DNA from: Anastrepha obliqua
Taxonomy: Eukaryota > Arthropoda > Insecta > Diptera > Tephritidae
Reading direction: 5' to 3'
Assembly: GCF_027943255.1 (NCBI RefSeq)
Contig: NC_072896.1
Coordinates: 63,630,501-63,694,500 of the forward strand
Length of the DNA stretch: 64,000 nt
Within the stretch, counting starts at the first letter, position 1, and each line of letters begins with the position of its first letter. The position numbers were made by a program, and so were the translations under genes. Under the pieces are notes generated by a model. It saw only the letters and a list, made by a program, of their open reading frames with translations. It did no database searches and had not been told where the DNA came from. Positions 44,170 through 56,794 of this stretch are shown piece by piece.

Positions 44170-44720
44170 GTGCCCGTTTATTCGCCGAGAATTGTGAGCT
44201 TCAGGCGGCGATGTATAAGATGTTGCAAAACGCAAAAAACACGAGGAACACTCTGGCACTGTCTAATCCGCAGAATTAATTCAACAAGTGCAGGCGACCA
44301 TTGGCAAGGACCATTCAAAACGCCTTCTAAGCAAACAACAAAGAACATGTCAAGCCACCACACTTTACCAAAGGATTTCGAGAATTTTTCTACATTTAAC
44401 GAAATTCTAGAGACAGTAATAAAACCCTGTATTGATAGTGTGCACGGTGGCAGCCCATACATCTTTCATCAAAACACTGTGTCTTAACACAAAGCGATGG
44501 CGGCACGAGATTGGAAGGCTGGAAATTTCTATGGCCATATAGCACCAAACTCATGGCCATCTAACTCCTCTGACCTTGATTCCCTGGACTTCTACATATG
44601 GGACGTAGTTGAGCCTGAAACTAGTCAGCTTCCTCATAACACCTTTCCTCTCTGAAAGCTGCAATTACTGCCGTTATAGTCAATATGGTTGGAAATTGTA
44701 TTGAATGATTTTATGGCTAC
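44170..44720 (+). pseudogene. DD37D (maT-like) transposase fossil
   Basis: The left part has ELIQQVQATIGKDHSKRLLSKQ (about 44272-44340), like the second helix-turn-helix of maT-type enzymes. From 44400 the frame reads ILETVIKPCIDS, YIFHQNTVS, a stop at 44485-44487, then HKAMAARDWKAGNFYGHIAPN and SSDLDSLDFYIWDVVE. The second catalytic Asp of QQDSAP is changed to Asn (HQNTV); the third (SLDFY) is 37 residues further on. No inverted repeats were identified. Confidence 0.65.
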
Positions 44721-44821
44721 ATATATAATGAGTCAATTGTTTTAAAAAATTCGTTAAGTTTCACTAAATGTTCTTCAAAATAAAATTAATTAGTTTTACT
44801 TGCAAGTTCTCCTCAAATACC

Positions 44822-45118
44822 ATATGCGCCCTACGCTTGCACCATTTTTGGGTCATTGGGCGAGCTCTTCCTCCTACTTGTTATGTGCGTCTTGATGTTT
44901 TCCATAAATGGAGGAACCTACAGTTTTTTTATGACACCTCCGAATGGCAGATGATTTCTTATGACGAGCTTTTTCATAGCAGAAATACATTCGGATGTTT
45001 GCCATTACAAGCATTAGAAACTACATTTTCTATCAACTGGTATTTCACGCCCGGGATTTCGAGCCCACACAGCTAGGAATGATTGTCACACACGAACCCA
45101 TTCGGCTACGGCAGACGC
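44822..45118 (-). mobile_element. tRNA-derived SINE, old complete copy
   Basis: The whole SINE can be followed on the minus strand, from the head CGTCTGCCGTAGCCGAATGGG (A box) and GGGCTCGAAATCCCGGG in the B-box position, to the tail GGAAGAGCTCGCCCAATGACCC. It is much more diverged than other copies (short deletions around the ACCTCCGAATGGC block), so it is one of the oldest in the window. Confidence 0.75.
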
Positions 45119-45197
45119 TGATTAATTGGCGATATATTTCAGAAGTTATTTCGCCCCGAACGTGTTGCTTGAAAATATGGAAACATAAACCACTAAC

Positions 45198-46000
45198 TTG
45201 AATTCATTTAAACTATTATTAAACTTCACGCTTCGATCTGAATTCCGTGGTGAAAACCATCAGATCTTATCTCATATTGACCATGCGATGAAGAAAACAG
45301 CGAATATCCAAGCGACACTCTCAAGGATCTTACCTAACATAGGTGGCCCAAACTCGACTAAGCGAAAATTGCTGGCGAGTGTAACTACTTCAGTCTTCAG
45401 TGTATGAAGCCCCAGTTTAGGCAAATGCGGCGAAACGGAAGGGAAACAAAAGGAAGCTACTGTCTGTATATAGGCTAAGTGCCCTAAAGGCATGTTAGGG
45501 TTACAGAACCATATCGGACGATACGGTATTTGTCATAGCTGGCATGATACCAGCGGATATCCTCGCGAGCGAGATGAAACGAGTTTACACTTTCGGCATC
45601 ATAAACAAAAAATCAGTATCAATCGACTTGTCTCACTAACAAGGTCGCAATACCGATAGAAACCGGTTTAGTACCATGTCTAAGTCGGAGTTTTGATGAT
45701 GCAACCTATCACGTGAAATAGTTCTGCGCATAGAGTTTTTAAAGAATACCTGCATAGGTTTGGGCACGACGATAGCCCATGCTACCGTGTGTTCACCAAT
45801 TTAAGGTGCTTGCAAATGCAACCGACATAGTTGGCTATGGTACGGAGTCGGAGGAAAAATGGGAGTAAGTTGCTACAAGCGTTGCAAGAACTGAATAAGA
45901 ACTAAGATATAAGTACATGAGCAAGCGAGAGGCTATAGCTGATAAATATTGACGAAGCTATATAGCTAACGAGCCCTGCGAAGTAATAAGTTGAAGCAGT
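45198..46000 (+). pseudogene. R1-clade ORF2 C-terminal fossil
   Basis: Plus-strand fragments: HIDHAMKKTANIQATLSRILPNIGGPNSTKRKLL (the R1 block HIxxAxxKAAxxxxxLSRLMxNxGGPxxxKRxLL), then EPYRTISDDTVFVIAGMIPADILASEM (frame-shifted), and FKEYLHRFGHDDSP near 45750. The order and spacing agree with the C-terminal region of R1-group proteins. It is not the same family as the copy at 4148-6047, as the knuckle region differs (HRFGHDDSP). Confidence 0.65.
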
Positions 46001-46226
46001 AGCGCAGGGTGAGTGATGAAGGTGACGGAGTTAAAAGTTTAGTATGTAGGCGTACTATTTTACACATCCAGCTTAGTAAAATAACACTAGTCTACAAGGA
46101 AAAGTATCCGAAATAATTTAAACTAATATCTGCTTCTCTGTCCATGCAAAATTCGGATTGATAACTAAAATTAATTTATTAGTTTGAGTTTTTACGATAA
46201 TCGTATCTTTCGTGTTTAATGGAACT

Positions 46227-46694
46227 AGGCTGACAAAATTTAACCAACATTCAGACCCAGAAACCAGACTATCTATATATTTCCGAAGGTTTATGATGCG
46301 CTGAATCCAAATCTGGCCTCAGAATTGCTCTATCAGCTCTGGTTTTCGAGATATCCTAACCTAAAAGTGCAAAAAACACCATTTTTGCCCATGAAAATTT
46401 CAAAATGCGATATCTCTGCGAAAAAAAATGATATTTGAGCAAACAAAACGCCATTTGAAAAAAAAGGATTGTATTTAAAGATGCCATCCTTTAGTTTTGG
46501 TGAAAGAAAACATCTGCAAGGCTACATAACCTCAAATATGGGCAAAAATGGGGTTTTTTGCACTTTTAGGATATCTCGAAAACCAGAGCTGATAGAGCAA
46601 TTCTGAGGCCAGATTTGGATTCAGCGCATCATAAACCTTCGGAAATATATAGTCTGGTTTCTGGGTCTGAATGTTGGTTAAATTTTGTCGGCCT
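46227..46694. repeat. Long palindrome (foldback-like), 160-bp arms
   Basis: The left arm (46227-46392) begins AGGCTGACAAAATTTAACCA and the right arm (46538-46694) is its reverse complement, ending TTAAATTTTGTCGGCCT. The arms differ by only a few substitutions and two short insertions (4 and 5 bases) in the left arm, which look like slippage duplications. The unpaired centre is about 145 bases. No coding capacity or clear target duplication. It could be a foldback or MITE-type element, or an inverted satellite dimer; the RNA would form a long hairpin. Confidence 0.85.
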
Positions 46695-46699
46695 GTGTA

Positions 46700-48220
46700 A
46701 TTACTGACTGGGCGTGGTCCCGAATGAGGTGTACCTTTAGCTAGCAGTATCAATCGCACATGCCGTCTATGTGACGGTATCGATGAAAGATTCCCCCTTC
46801 GATAATAAAAAAAACATAAGGAAGTGTCTACAATTTTAGCAGATATTCTGTTTTCCAGATCATCTCATATATCTCCAGACCTAGATTCTTTACTACAAAG
46901 TCGTATGGTTTCCATTTCTAAAAACAAGCAATTTCTGTAAGAATATGATGTGGAGGAAATTGTTGGCAGATGGCATGTATACCATCTCCTCTTTTTTTGA
47001 CCAAGCTCTCTTATAGGAGTTAGGCTCCAAAAGTCAATTATTTCGCATTTGTCTTCCAACATTTCGTTGAAAGGAATTGCACAGGGGTATCGGTTTGCAA
47101 TTTTTACACGTTGCAAGTGTTTTGCAAGGCATAGAGATTCCCATACGATAATTAATTGCGGCAGCCAGCATTCGACTTTAGTTGAAACAGTTATTTATTT
47201 GAGGTAATATTTATCGATAATATTTACTCTTACTTCTCGTCAGCAAGGTTCCTGCTTTTTACAGGTTAAGACTTATTCGAAAATCACTAGCTCTTTCGAT
47301 TCTGAATTGATGCATTATTAATATTGCAGTATTAATATTGTTGTTAACAGTGACCGCTTTCTGGGTTTACCGCTATATGAATTAGACGAAGACGACAGGT
47401 GACTGTAAGCTGCTGATACAATAGGGCTCGCCAGAAGATACGAATTTATCGTAAGATTATTTGAATTTTATCGTAAGAAAATTCGTAACAATATTTTTTC
47501 ATCAATCCAAACCGCTTAGCTACTCAACCCAGGCTTATGTCAAAGCTGGAAAGCGAAAAAGAGTGTAACGATTTTAGCCTTGATTACTTTGAAGCGAACT
47601 TGCTTCATTTGAGAAATATTCCTAGCACTACCCCATTTTTTTTGCCCTTGTAGACTATTTCGACAACTATCTCAGTGCAATCTGAGTTAAATGTTGGATA
47701 TTTTCACTAGAGAACTGTATACCTGTATCAAAGGGCGTATGCAGGGTGCATTACTGTTATTCCATCGAATTTATTAATCGTGTTAACTTCTACATTAACG
47801 AACTCGGTGGTTCAACTTTACTAGAAGGTAAACAAAGAGAGAAGCAAGAGATATTCCCAGCATGATATGGTATAATTGTAAGCCCCCTTATCCTGTAATA
47901 ACATACAAATATGAAGAACTCGATCTAGTCATAACCGCAATTCTCTCAATTAGTGGACTTCTCTACTGGGATAAATGTGTTTGTGTGTGCATGTCAGCTC
48001 GTTTTATTTCAGACATTTTCACATATTACTGTGTATACTTTGCTAACATTCTGTACTACGCCCACTGTATACGATAATATTCGAGTATTGGTCATTTTAT
48101 GAGATCCAATCAGCAAATTCTCGTCACCAGCTGCTGCTCTTGTCAGCTTTGGAAGTGGTATATAGAAATGACATTATGCCAACAAATGATGATGACGTTG
48201 TTGACGATAGACATATGCGA
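46700..48220. other. Intergenic DNA
   Basis: No gene or classified element recognised; the sequence is AT-rich with ordinary complexity. Confidence 0.45.
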
Positions 48221-48222
48221 AT

Positions 48223-49005
48223 CTATAAATATAAAAAGATTGATTTTGCTTGTATTATTATTATAAAATGGATATTGGTGCATTGCGACCAAAGCAGATA
48301 TATTGTAGCCTCCTCAAAAAGTTTTAGACTATTAATAAATCCTAAAATTGATGTAGGCTTAATTTCTACCAGGAGGTTGGGATCTATAACCCTGTTTCCC
48401 AGGCAATTTAATCTGCGTCGTGCCACTGCTTGGCGGTCGCATAGAATATGTTCTGTTGTTTTTTGTGCCTCTTTACAGAGTCTACAAATATTATTTTCTG
48501 CCACACCAATTTTTTTAATGTGCTAATTAAGTTTGCAATGTCCTGGTAGCAGTTCAGTATAGAGTTTTAAATATTTTCCGCAGAGGTTAAGGTCTTTTCT
48601 AGTTCCGTGCCCGTTTGGGTTCTCCAGTACTCGATTAAGCCTCATTGTTCTCATTCACGTAAAAAGGCATTTTGAAGCTGTTGTTTACCCCGCAGAAAAG
48701 TTCAGGTCCAATGAGTGTTTGCGCCCTTTTTCGCTAAGGTGTCTGCAGTTTCAGACCAGTTCCAGACCAACCTTGATTAGAATGAGGAGCTACCTAGCGA
48801 TTTCAAAGCTGCTTGACTGTCAGAAAAAATGTTTATATTGGCCCCACGCGTGCCTCTACGAAGACATTCTCTGGCACATAGCTTTAAACCGTGGACCTCC
48901 GCCTGAAAAGTGGAAGTTGGTTTTCCCATTGCAACTGCTTTCTTGAAATGTGGTCCGACAATGTGGCCGCATCCATTTTGGACCTATCAGTAAACCACAC
49001 CAGAG
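48223..49005 (-). pseudogene. RNase H and C-terminal region of a LINE (R1/I-type)
   Basis: From 49005 leftward on the minus strand: WFTDRSKM (the YTDGSKM RNase H block with Gly lost), TFQAEVHGLKLCARECLRRG, NIFSDSQAALKSL (catalytic Asp retained), then stops; further on ENNICRLCKEAQKTTEHILCDRQAVARRRLNCLGNR, the Cx2C...HxxxC knuckle followed by the post-knuckle segment ending at 48223. It belongs to a family distinct from the LOA-like element at 9202. Confidence 0.7.
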
Positions 49006-49009
49006 GCGT

Positions 49010-51100
49010 AGGTGATTATTGTACTATGTATTGTATTGTGTACTATTTTTAAAAACGGTCGTTGCCTTTTGAGGTGGGGTTACATTTTTCCTGCAAAAAC
49101 TTAAAACCTAATCGTCATACATACAGATACACAAAAGTACACATTTGGCAGACAAATGAATATATTGCCAACACAATTTGTGTAAAATTATTCCATCAAA
49201 GCTTTTGACATGCATCGACAGACAATATAGCAATTTTTTCCATCAATAACTCAATAACAAAGATTTCAGCATCATCATCTTCTTCATCAATAATTTGAGT
49301 TCAATGCATTTGCAAGGCATGCGCAACCGCCACATAGCCAACACACCCACACATTCAGCGTCGCATGTATCGAAAATACTATTAATTAAAATTAAACTCA
49401 TTTTATGGCCAACATTCACCTAACCTTTACATCACAGGGAACTTTCCAAAGTTTAGCCCGAATTCTCATCGCAATCACTTACAAATATTTTGTTTTTCCT
49501 CCTATTTTTGCCCATTCCTTTATACGTAGTTCCATTAAGAACTGATCCGCGGCCACCCGCTCAGTGCCTGAACGTGAAACGTAGAAAAATAAAAGCAACA
49601 AAAAATATTGCAACTAGAAAGACACATTCAGTAGTGGGTCAGGCTGCAAAATAGCAATGCACACGCGTGTACATGAGTTTGTGCCTATGTAGCCATGTAT
49701 GTATGTGTATGTAGGTACGTATACGCTATGGAGTTGCTGTGCGTCGGGGCAGCGCGCATGCGCAATCAACGAAAATTGTTATAAATCTTAGTGAATGGTG
49801 GTGCAGAAGCACATAAGCATTCGCTTAGAACCGTTAAAATGAAATGTGTGTTAGTGTAGAAACACAAACAGCCATACTTACATTCATACGTTAATATATG
49901 AACATTTGTTTTGTTGGTTGATTATGTGTGTGGCACGTTTCGGCACCGTTTGCTACCCACCTCCAGTTGCGGCCATATCGGCGCTATGTCGCGCTGAACA
50001 GCAATTTGAAATTCAGTAGATTTCATTAGTTGTTGTTGCTCCAGCAACTGGTATTACTAAATTATCCCCCTTCCTCAGTCAGTTTCAACCATTCACTGTT
50101 ATATGATTATAACTCTTATTTCGAATAGTTGGATTCGTTAGTGTATTTGCGAGTTTCTGCAATTCTGAATCAGTAGTTCTCTTCCCCTTTGCGTTTTTCC
50201 TCATATCGCAACACTATTCATTTAATAGGCGAAGCATCATCTTCGTGACTATTCCATTCCTTCCACTGCATTTATTTTTCAACAACAACGCTACTTGAGA
50301 CTTACTTTTTCCTCACTCAAAAAGAGAGAGAAATAAATCAAAACAAAATTGAATTAAAAATAGGTTGTACGATTGCACCAGCTCAATTCAACGGTTCATC
50401 TTTGCTGCTGGTGAAATGCACCTGATGAACTCACATGTAGACAAAACTTGTAGACGAAACTTTCATCATGGCATTATTCTACATATTTAACAGCATCTTT
50501 ATTAGCTCACGTGAAAATATTTATTTAAGAAATTATATAATAATAAAAACTTCCTCGATACAATAATTTCAGCCCAGATATTTAACACATTTTTTGGAGA
50601 TTTTTTTCCAGCAACATAACAGAGCAAAATTTAAACGACAACAGCAGCGAGCGTTATACTTTTTGTGCTGGATTGGTGGTGCTCAGCGTTAACTCCATTT
50701 CTTTTAGGTGCTCTGATGACAAAAGGGACGTATACTATTGTATAACAGATTGCGAGAGGAAGAGCGCACTGTGGCCAAATGTCAAAAATTTTAATTCCAT
50801 GTGCTTGCAGGTAACCGAACACCCAGAGAACTCTTATAACGGGCAGAACAGACTAAAACATAAATCATGACAGGAAAGTACTACTAAATACTACTACGAA
50901 TATATTTATTATACTAGTATATATAATTAATTACCGAAAAGACCTTTTTTAAATTTCCTTACATATGCTTGTGTCCCAACACGCTTTTAGGTATTCTGCG
51001 TTCTAACATGGCCGCGCTTAGTAATTGGACAGAGAGTAGGGGACTCAGAATAAAACCCGATTAAACTGATCTCTTTACAAGGAAACATAGACGGCTTATA
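49010..51100. other. Intergenic DNA
   Basis: No gene seen. TATGTATG-type runs occur near 49695-49725. The moderate complexity over 49020-50400 suggests unique host DNA. The ORF at 50673-50870 shows no known domain. Confidence 0.45.
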
Positions 51101-51104
51101 GTCT

Positions 51105-51387
51105 TCAGTCAACATTCGGAATGCATCCGCGCACTTAATTTCGTTTTTCCCACAAAATTTGATACATTTGGTTTAATCCATCTTTTTGAATTGGTAAAAA
51201 TCGAAGACGAGTCGAACCACGTGCAAGCAAAGCAGCTGTCAACAATTAACTGAACATTCGAAATGGCCGAACTCGTCGGCATGAGAGAGAGACATGAGTA
51301 CCAACATATCGCCACAAAAAAATCGAAATTCGAATATACGTAACCTTCAAAAATGCAAAATTCGCGATACTTTTTGAACACACCTCG
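51105..51387 (-). mobile_element. 5' fragment of the SETMAR-like mariner family
   Basis: On the minus strand this piece matches the left 260 bases of the element at 42175: the inverted repeat CGAGGTGTGTTCAAAAAG from 51387, the untranslated leader, and the transposase start MD*TKCIKFCGKNEIKCADAF with a stop at codon 3. A TA lies at 51388-51389. The rest of the element is absent beyond about 51105. Confidence 0.85.
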
Positions 51388-51399
51388 TATGTAGAATAC

Positions 51400-52230
51400 T
51401 TGTGTGGTGGTCATCAACTCAAAAGGTAAGTTATTTGAAACTGCTGAGCAAGGTCCAAGAACTAAATATTTATGCATCACCGGCACTTTAAGGATCACTC
51501 CTAATAAAGCGTTCGAGATGCTAGTCAACTTACTTGCTCTAAATCCGGTATGAAAACAAGTGGCCGCCGCTTCAGCTTTATGACTTAAGGGAACAAATAC
51601 CTGTAAACTGCCATATTTCCCTAATTTTCTTTAAAATTATTTAAAATGAAGAAGTCAATATATTTTTTTCAAAATTGGCATACAGTTTATTTATATTTAC
51701 ATTAAAATAATATAAAAGTTTTATTTTTTATTTTAAACATTTAAAATGGCGGATATACACTCAATTCTTCCAGGAAAGTCGCAGCGGGGCTTCTCAATCG
51801 GCAGGCATTGTAGCATTGGCGTCAATGAACTGAATGCAAAAACCAAAAACTTTTTTTGTTTATTAATGTCATAATTTCTATATGAATTCAACAAAAATAG
51901 AAAAAAAAATCACGGAATAAAATGCTTACAAAAAATGAATTTTGGAACGAATTTTCTTACTATTTTTGCTTCGAAAAATAGTGCTTCGCTGGTTGTGATT
52001 TTCTAACCCACTATAATGCAATCACACTATTACGTTTGAAATCCATTACGGATTTTCTTCTTTCGCGTTTACTCCCTGCAAAATGCTTCCGCGCGCTTGT
52101 AAACAATACTCTGGACTGTCATTAGGCAACTAACAGACAGCCGATGCTAGTGCATCCGCTGCGCGAGTGGTCTAAAGTTGGTTAAGAAAAGGTCAGGAGA
52201 ATTGCTTAACCTCTCAAGAGAGAACTCTGG
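51400..52230. other. Intergenic DNA
   Basis: No gene or classified element recognised. Confidence 0.45.
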
Positions 52231-52234
52231 AAGA

Positions 52235-52575
52235 TCATGGCTTTTGTTATTGGTCATTGGCTGTTAGGTAGGCACTCTTCTAGGCTAGGAGTATTTTCTC
52301 ACGAGTACTGCAGATGTTATAGAGATGAGAAAGAGAAAGAAACAGTTGAACACTTCCTCTAGGAATAGAGCAAGGTTGTTAGGAAAACACTCTTTTGACT
52401 CTCTTACGGAACTATCCGGGGTTGGAATAAAACTTATCCTATGCTTCATAAGAGCGTATAAATGGTTCCAATGATGAATAAACTCTGAGATTCCCGTATT
52501 ACACAGTGGTACCATAACGGATCTATTGGCTATTCTAAGCCGACTGCCAAAAAAACCTAACCTAACCTCAGGCAT
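52235..52575 (+). pseudogene. LOA/I-type C-terminal knuckle and 3' end
   Basis: Plus strand: FVIGHWLLGRHSSRLGVFSHEYCRCYRDEKEKETVEHFL, the LTGHxxIGxHARRLG and Cx2C...HxxxC block of RNase H-type LINEs, then frame-shifted SLTELSGVGIKLILCFIRAYKWFQ. The 3' UTR ends with CCTAACCTAACCTCA at 52557-52570, a tail like that of the LOA-like element at 13727. Only the 3' end of the element is present. Confidence 0.65.
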
Positions 52576-52579
52576 AAAT

Positions 52580-55500
52580 ACGTTAGGTTAAATTTTAATG
52601 TTAGTTTGGGCAAAAAAAATCCATTATTTTTGCGCAAAGGGCTTAAAACTGTTTTATGGCTGATCCTTAGCTCCTGGGCGATAGTACGACTACTAACATG
52701 CCATTCAACTTCGATTATTTCTGTATTTTTATCGTCATTTTCTTTAGCATGAAAAATGCCTGAACGGAATCGGTGAGACCGAAATTGTACCTAATTAGAT
52801 GTTACAGTATCGGCACCATAAACACCATTCACAGTTTCACTGGCCTGCATTTCCGCCTTTATCAGAGAAAAACTGTAAAATGTACCGAATTTTCTCTTTG
52901 TTGACTTCTATTGTTAACACCTGTAGCTCACAGCTAAATGGAATAAACAATTTTTTTAGTGTGAAATGTCACCTTGACAACGAGCATAAACTTTAACTTG
53001 TATGATCGATATTATGCGAGATATCGATCACTACAGCCATCTACCGAGAAAATAATGAATTTCTTTTTTCCCAAACTTGTATATAAAATAAATTTGAAAA
53101 CCGGTCACATTCTAACCGTTCTAAATATTTTCAAGGGTTTTTGCATCCTTAGACCACGGTGTCTTAATAATTCATTTTTTTCCTATTAAGATTTGTATCA
53201 TAATATTTTCAGATAATATTTAGAAGGAAAAATAGAAAGAAAGTTGAAACATATTTCGATTAATTTCATTCCATTTTTTAAGTCTATGGTGACAAAACAT
53301 TACAGACAAAAGGTACAAAATGGCTTAAATATGATATTTAAAGATAATACTGAAAGTAGTTCCAGCTTAATTAAGGCTAATGCTAACTTCACAGAAGTGA
53401 AATGTTGCTAGCAACATCGATTGTCGAATGAGAAGAAACGTCAAATTTATTAGCATTGCCCCAGAAGCAATTGGCAAATATTGGTAAGAAAAGTATTTTT
53501 AAACAAATTAATAGACATATATGTACAAGTATATTGACCCAAAAAATATAGAGAAGATTTACTTGCACTCTTTGGGAAGCCGTTCCATTGAAAAATTCCA
53601 TATCTTCGGAGGTCAAACTCAGGCTCTTCATTTGCAGGGGAACTGTCAGTTTTCGCTCAATTTTAAATGAAATGTGCATTTTAAATATTATACTAGTACT
53701 ACTCATTTTTGAGATTTTGGAGCTAGATTTAGCTCTTTTTTTTAAATTGCTCAAAAAATTTGGATTTAGTTCTTAGCTCTTTTCAAATGAAATAGTTCTT
53801 TTTAGCTACAAATATTTATGTACAAATATTTTAAATATTCAAACAAATTAATTTGCCATGCTACTCTTCGTACTTAAATTAATTCGACGTATTTCGAACT
53901 TTTTTTATTTTGTTGTCGTGTGGTAACTCCTGTAGCCATGAACGATTTCTATGTTCATAAATCGATTAGTTTCAAAAGTTGCATATCTAATTTTATTGAC
54001 GCATTTTCATTTTATATATGCACAATGGAGAGGTTAGTCTTTTTTATTTTTCTTATTAAAAGTACTTTAAGAGAACTTTTTATTTATGTAGGTTTATAAG
54101 ACAAAGACTGCCCACTGCCGCAAATATGGGTGCAAAGTGGATAAGGTAAAATGTTTAATATTATTTTTTCCATTGTTTTCGTAATATATATAAATATGTG
54201 CTCCCAATGAATTGTTTTAAAGTAGCAGATCTATTTAATGTGATGTTTAAAAGACTATTTTCTTTTTTTGTTTGTTTCTGCTTTTGCAAATAAATGAAAA
54301 TGTATGAACTTTTTCAGAACTTGTTATTACTGATGAATTGTTTCAAAATAATTTAAAGTAATTTTGATTTTTGTAAAAAAATAAAATATGTGAATATACC
54401 AATGTGAAATATAATAAAAATCACTGAAAAATGTTTAGCTCTTTTTATTAGCTCCAATTTTGTTTGGCCCTTTTTTTTGATAAATTTAGCTCCAACAGCA
54501 AATTTTTTCTGGCAACACTGCTTACCACGGCAGGCGCATAGTGCTGCGAATTAATATCCAGCGACTCCGATAGGAGAATAATTGATACATTAGTCGTTGT
54601 TAATTAAGAAATGTGGTAGATTAGAAGCAGAAGAAAAGTAGGTTCAATACTGTCAAAGAAAGACCAAGTAGATAAACACTAGGCCTCTCGTGCCATCCCT
54701 TTATCGTGAAAGGAAAACCCACTTGAGCCTTCAAAACAATCCTGGTCATATCAGCATCAGTAAAATATGCATAACTTTCACGCGCTTTAGATTTAGAAAT
54801 GAAAAAAGAAGGGTGCCCACAACTAAAGCTGGAACTAGTCAAGGTAATTTAAGCCTTTATATTATTACATACCAGTATTAATATATATGTATACTTATGT
54901 TAATGTACATAATTAATATATGTGCATACACCTGCATAAAAACAGTGTTTCCTACGGCAAGTGCCGCACTAAATTCGAATTCAATTAAATGTCATTTATC
55001 TTCTATTTATACAGACAATTTAGGAACGAAATCGAAACAGAAGGCAAAGGCGCACGCTTCGTACGTACATATTTACTACGTATACGTACAAACACACAAA
55101 GGCGCAGAAAATCAAATCTACAGCGACGGCGGCACTGTGACTCGTTGCGATATGTTCGAATACCTCAACAAACCTGCATTCTCGCATATTTTATGAAAAT
55201 TAAAAACGATACTTTAGTCCTGTTCTGCTGTTGCCATCAACAAGGGCTTACCATTGCAAAAGGTGGTTTCATCAAAACTAAAATAGTAGAAGAGTGAAGT
55301 GCAAGGTAATACTGTGTAGCTGCGCTAAAATAATGCATCAGCCGCACCTTGTATAAGTAATTTCTAAAACTACGGTATTAAATTTACTTTCAAAAACTTG
55401 GTTCGAAAAAATGGTATTATAAGTCGAATAAAATTTAGTTCAATTAAGAGTGATTCATCTTACCTCGATAAAATGGTCTTTAATGATAAAATATAATTTT

Positions 55501-55980
55501 TGGGGGGAATACGAAACTTCTCCCATAGAATTTTTAGTCAGCTTCTTTACTTGACCTAAAACGTGCGTTATGTCTAGATAAAAGTGGCAGCAGTTCTTTT
55601 TCTCACGATGTTATTCGCTTATAAAGCCAAGTGATCATCGAAAGGTAAAGCAAAAGGCTGTGGAGATTCGCCTTTTCGAATAAGACGATCACTTCACGGG
55701 GCACGTATTTGGGCATGGAAAGTCTACGCATAGGCGCAAAGTGGCCAATCCAAGAAAGTTAAGGTCAACGGAAGGCTCTGCAGAAAAATCCTATACAAGT
55801 TTTGTGAACTGGAAATTGAAGAATGGGATGAAGACGCGCTCTGGTTACCACAAGAAGCGGTTATGTGCCAGTCCAATAATCGATATTTTGCTCCATAAGC
55901 CCAATTGTTTGTTAGTCTTGACGGAGGTGCGATATAGCATCATTCAGCTTTTTCGTGCGAGATGTCGTTAATATCGAAAT
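52580..55980. other. Intergenic DNA
   Basis: No gene recognised. TTTAGCTC/AGCTCTTTT motifs cluster at 53710-53800 and 54437-54505, and TTGCTAGCAAC and CTGGCAACACTG stand near 53405 and 54513, which may mark an unrecognised repeat; I could not define its ends. Frames here (54897-55297, 55741-55971) lack any known domain. Confidence 0.4.
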
Positions 55981-55984
55981 TATG

Positions 55985-56794
55985 TTGTACCGACAATCCA
56001 AAAACAACTCAGGCTATTGCGGAATCGAGGCTATTATTTGATTGAATTTATGATCGAAACACGCATCACTCCACAAACACCGACTAAATAATACAAGAAC
56101 TTAAGGAACTCGGCCACGAAGTGACACATATACACAACATTTTACAGTCAGGTACCAAAAAACCACTACCATTGTTTTCAATTGAGCTAAATCGAAACCA
56201 AAATAATAAAGATATATATTCCGTAACATCTTTGCTTCATTGTAAAATAAATTTTCAACCACTTCATCAAAAAAAGACGATACCACAATGCACAAATTGC
56301 CAAAAATACGGACATACTCGTAAACAAAATTCTTGCACTAAGATGCCAGTCTGTGTTAAATGCGCTGGAGAACACAAAACAAGTGGACTGCAAACTAAGT
56401 ATGTACAACAACAACACTAAATGTGACCTATGTGGAGAAAATCACACTGCAAACTACAAAGGATGTATGGTGTACAAAACACTAAGAATTCAACGCTGGT
56501 CGTAGCGCTGGACCAAAAACGTTGACCACAAACAATATAGAGGACAACATGCAATCATCCACACAATCCACAAAAGACAAGCCATCGCAACTATCAACCG
56601 TGACCCCTAACTTAACATTCGCCCAAGGCGCAGCTTTAAACGCCACGCCACACCAGACACCACCTGAACTCACAACAACAAATAACGAAATCCCCGAAAT
56701 TAAAGATATGATGAAACAACTAATAGCACAAATGTCGAACATGATGTCCATAATCACACTCCTCGTTACAAAACTAAATGAACCGACAAAATAA
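55985..56794 (+). pseudogene. Jockey ORF1 (Gag-like, zinc knuckles)
   Basis: The frame at 56100-56420 reads IIQELKELGHEVTHIHNILQ, then LLHCKINFQPLHQKKTIPQC, followed by a knuckle CTNCQKYGHTRKQNSC and CVKCAGEHKTSG. After a frameshift CDLCGENHTANYKGC (56424-56466) is the third knuckle. The tail (56522-56794) is rich in Thr, Ser and Gln, with a terminal coiled-coil-like DMMKQLIAQMSNMMS. It would bind element RNA. Broken by a frameshift near 56400 and stops. Confidence 0.75.

Noticed and set aside
44178..44462. 94-codon minus-strand frame
   Set aside because: It is antisense to the DD37D transposase fossil, which shows conserved motifs on the plus strand.
46532..46759. 75-codon minus-strand frame in the palindrome
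   Set aside because: The palindrome arm gives similar frames on both strands; the protein has no recognised domain.
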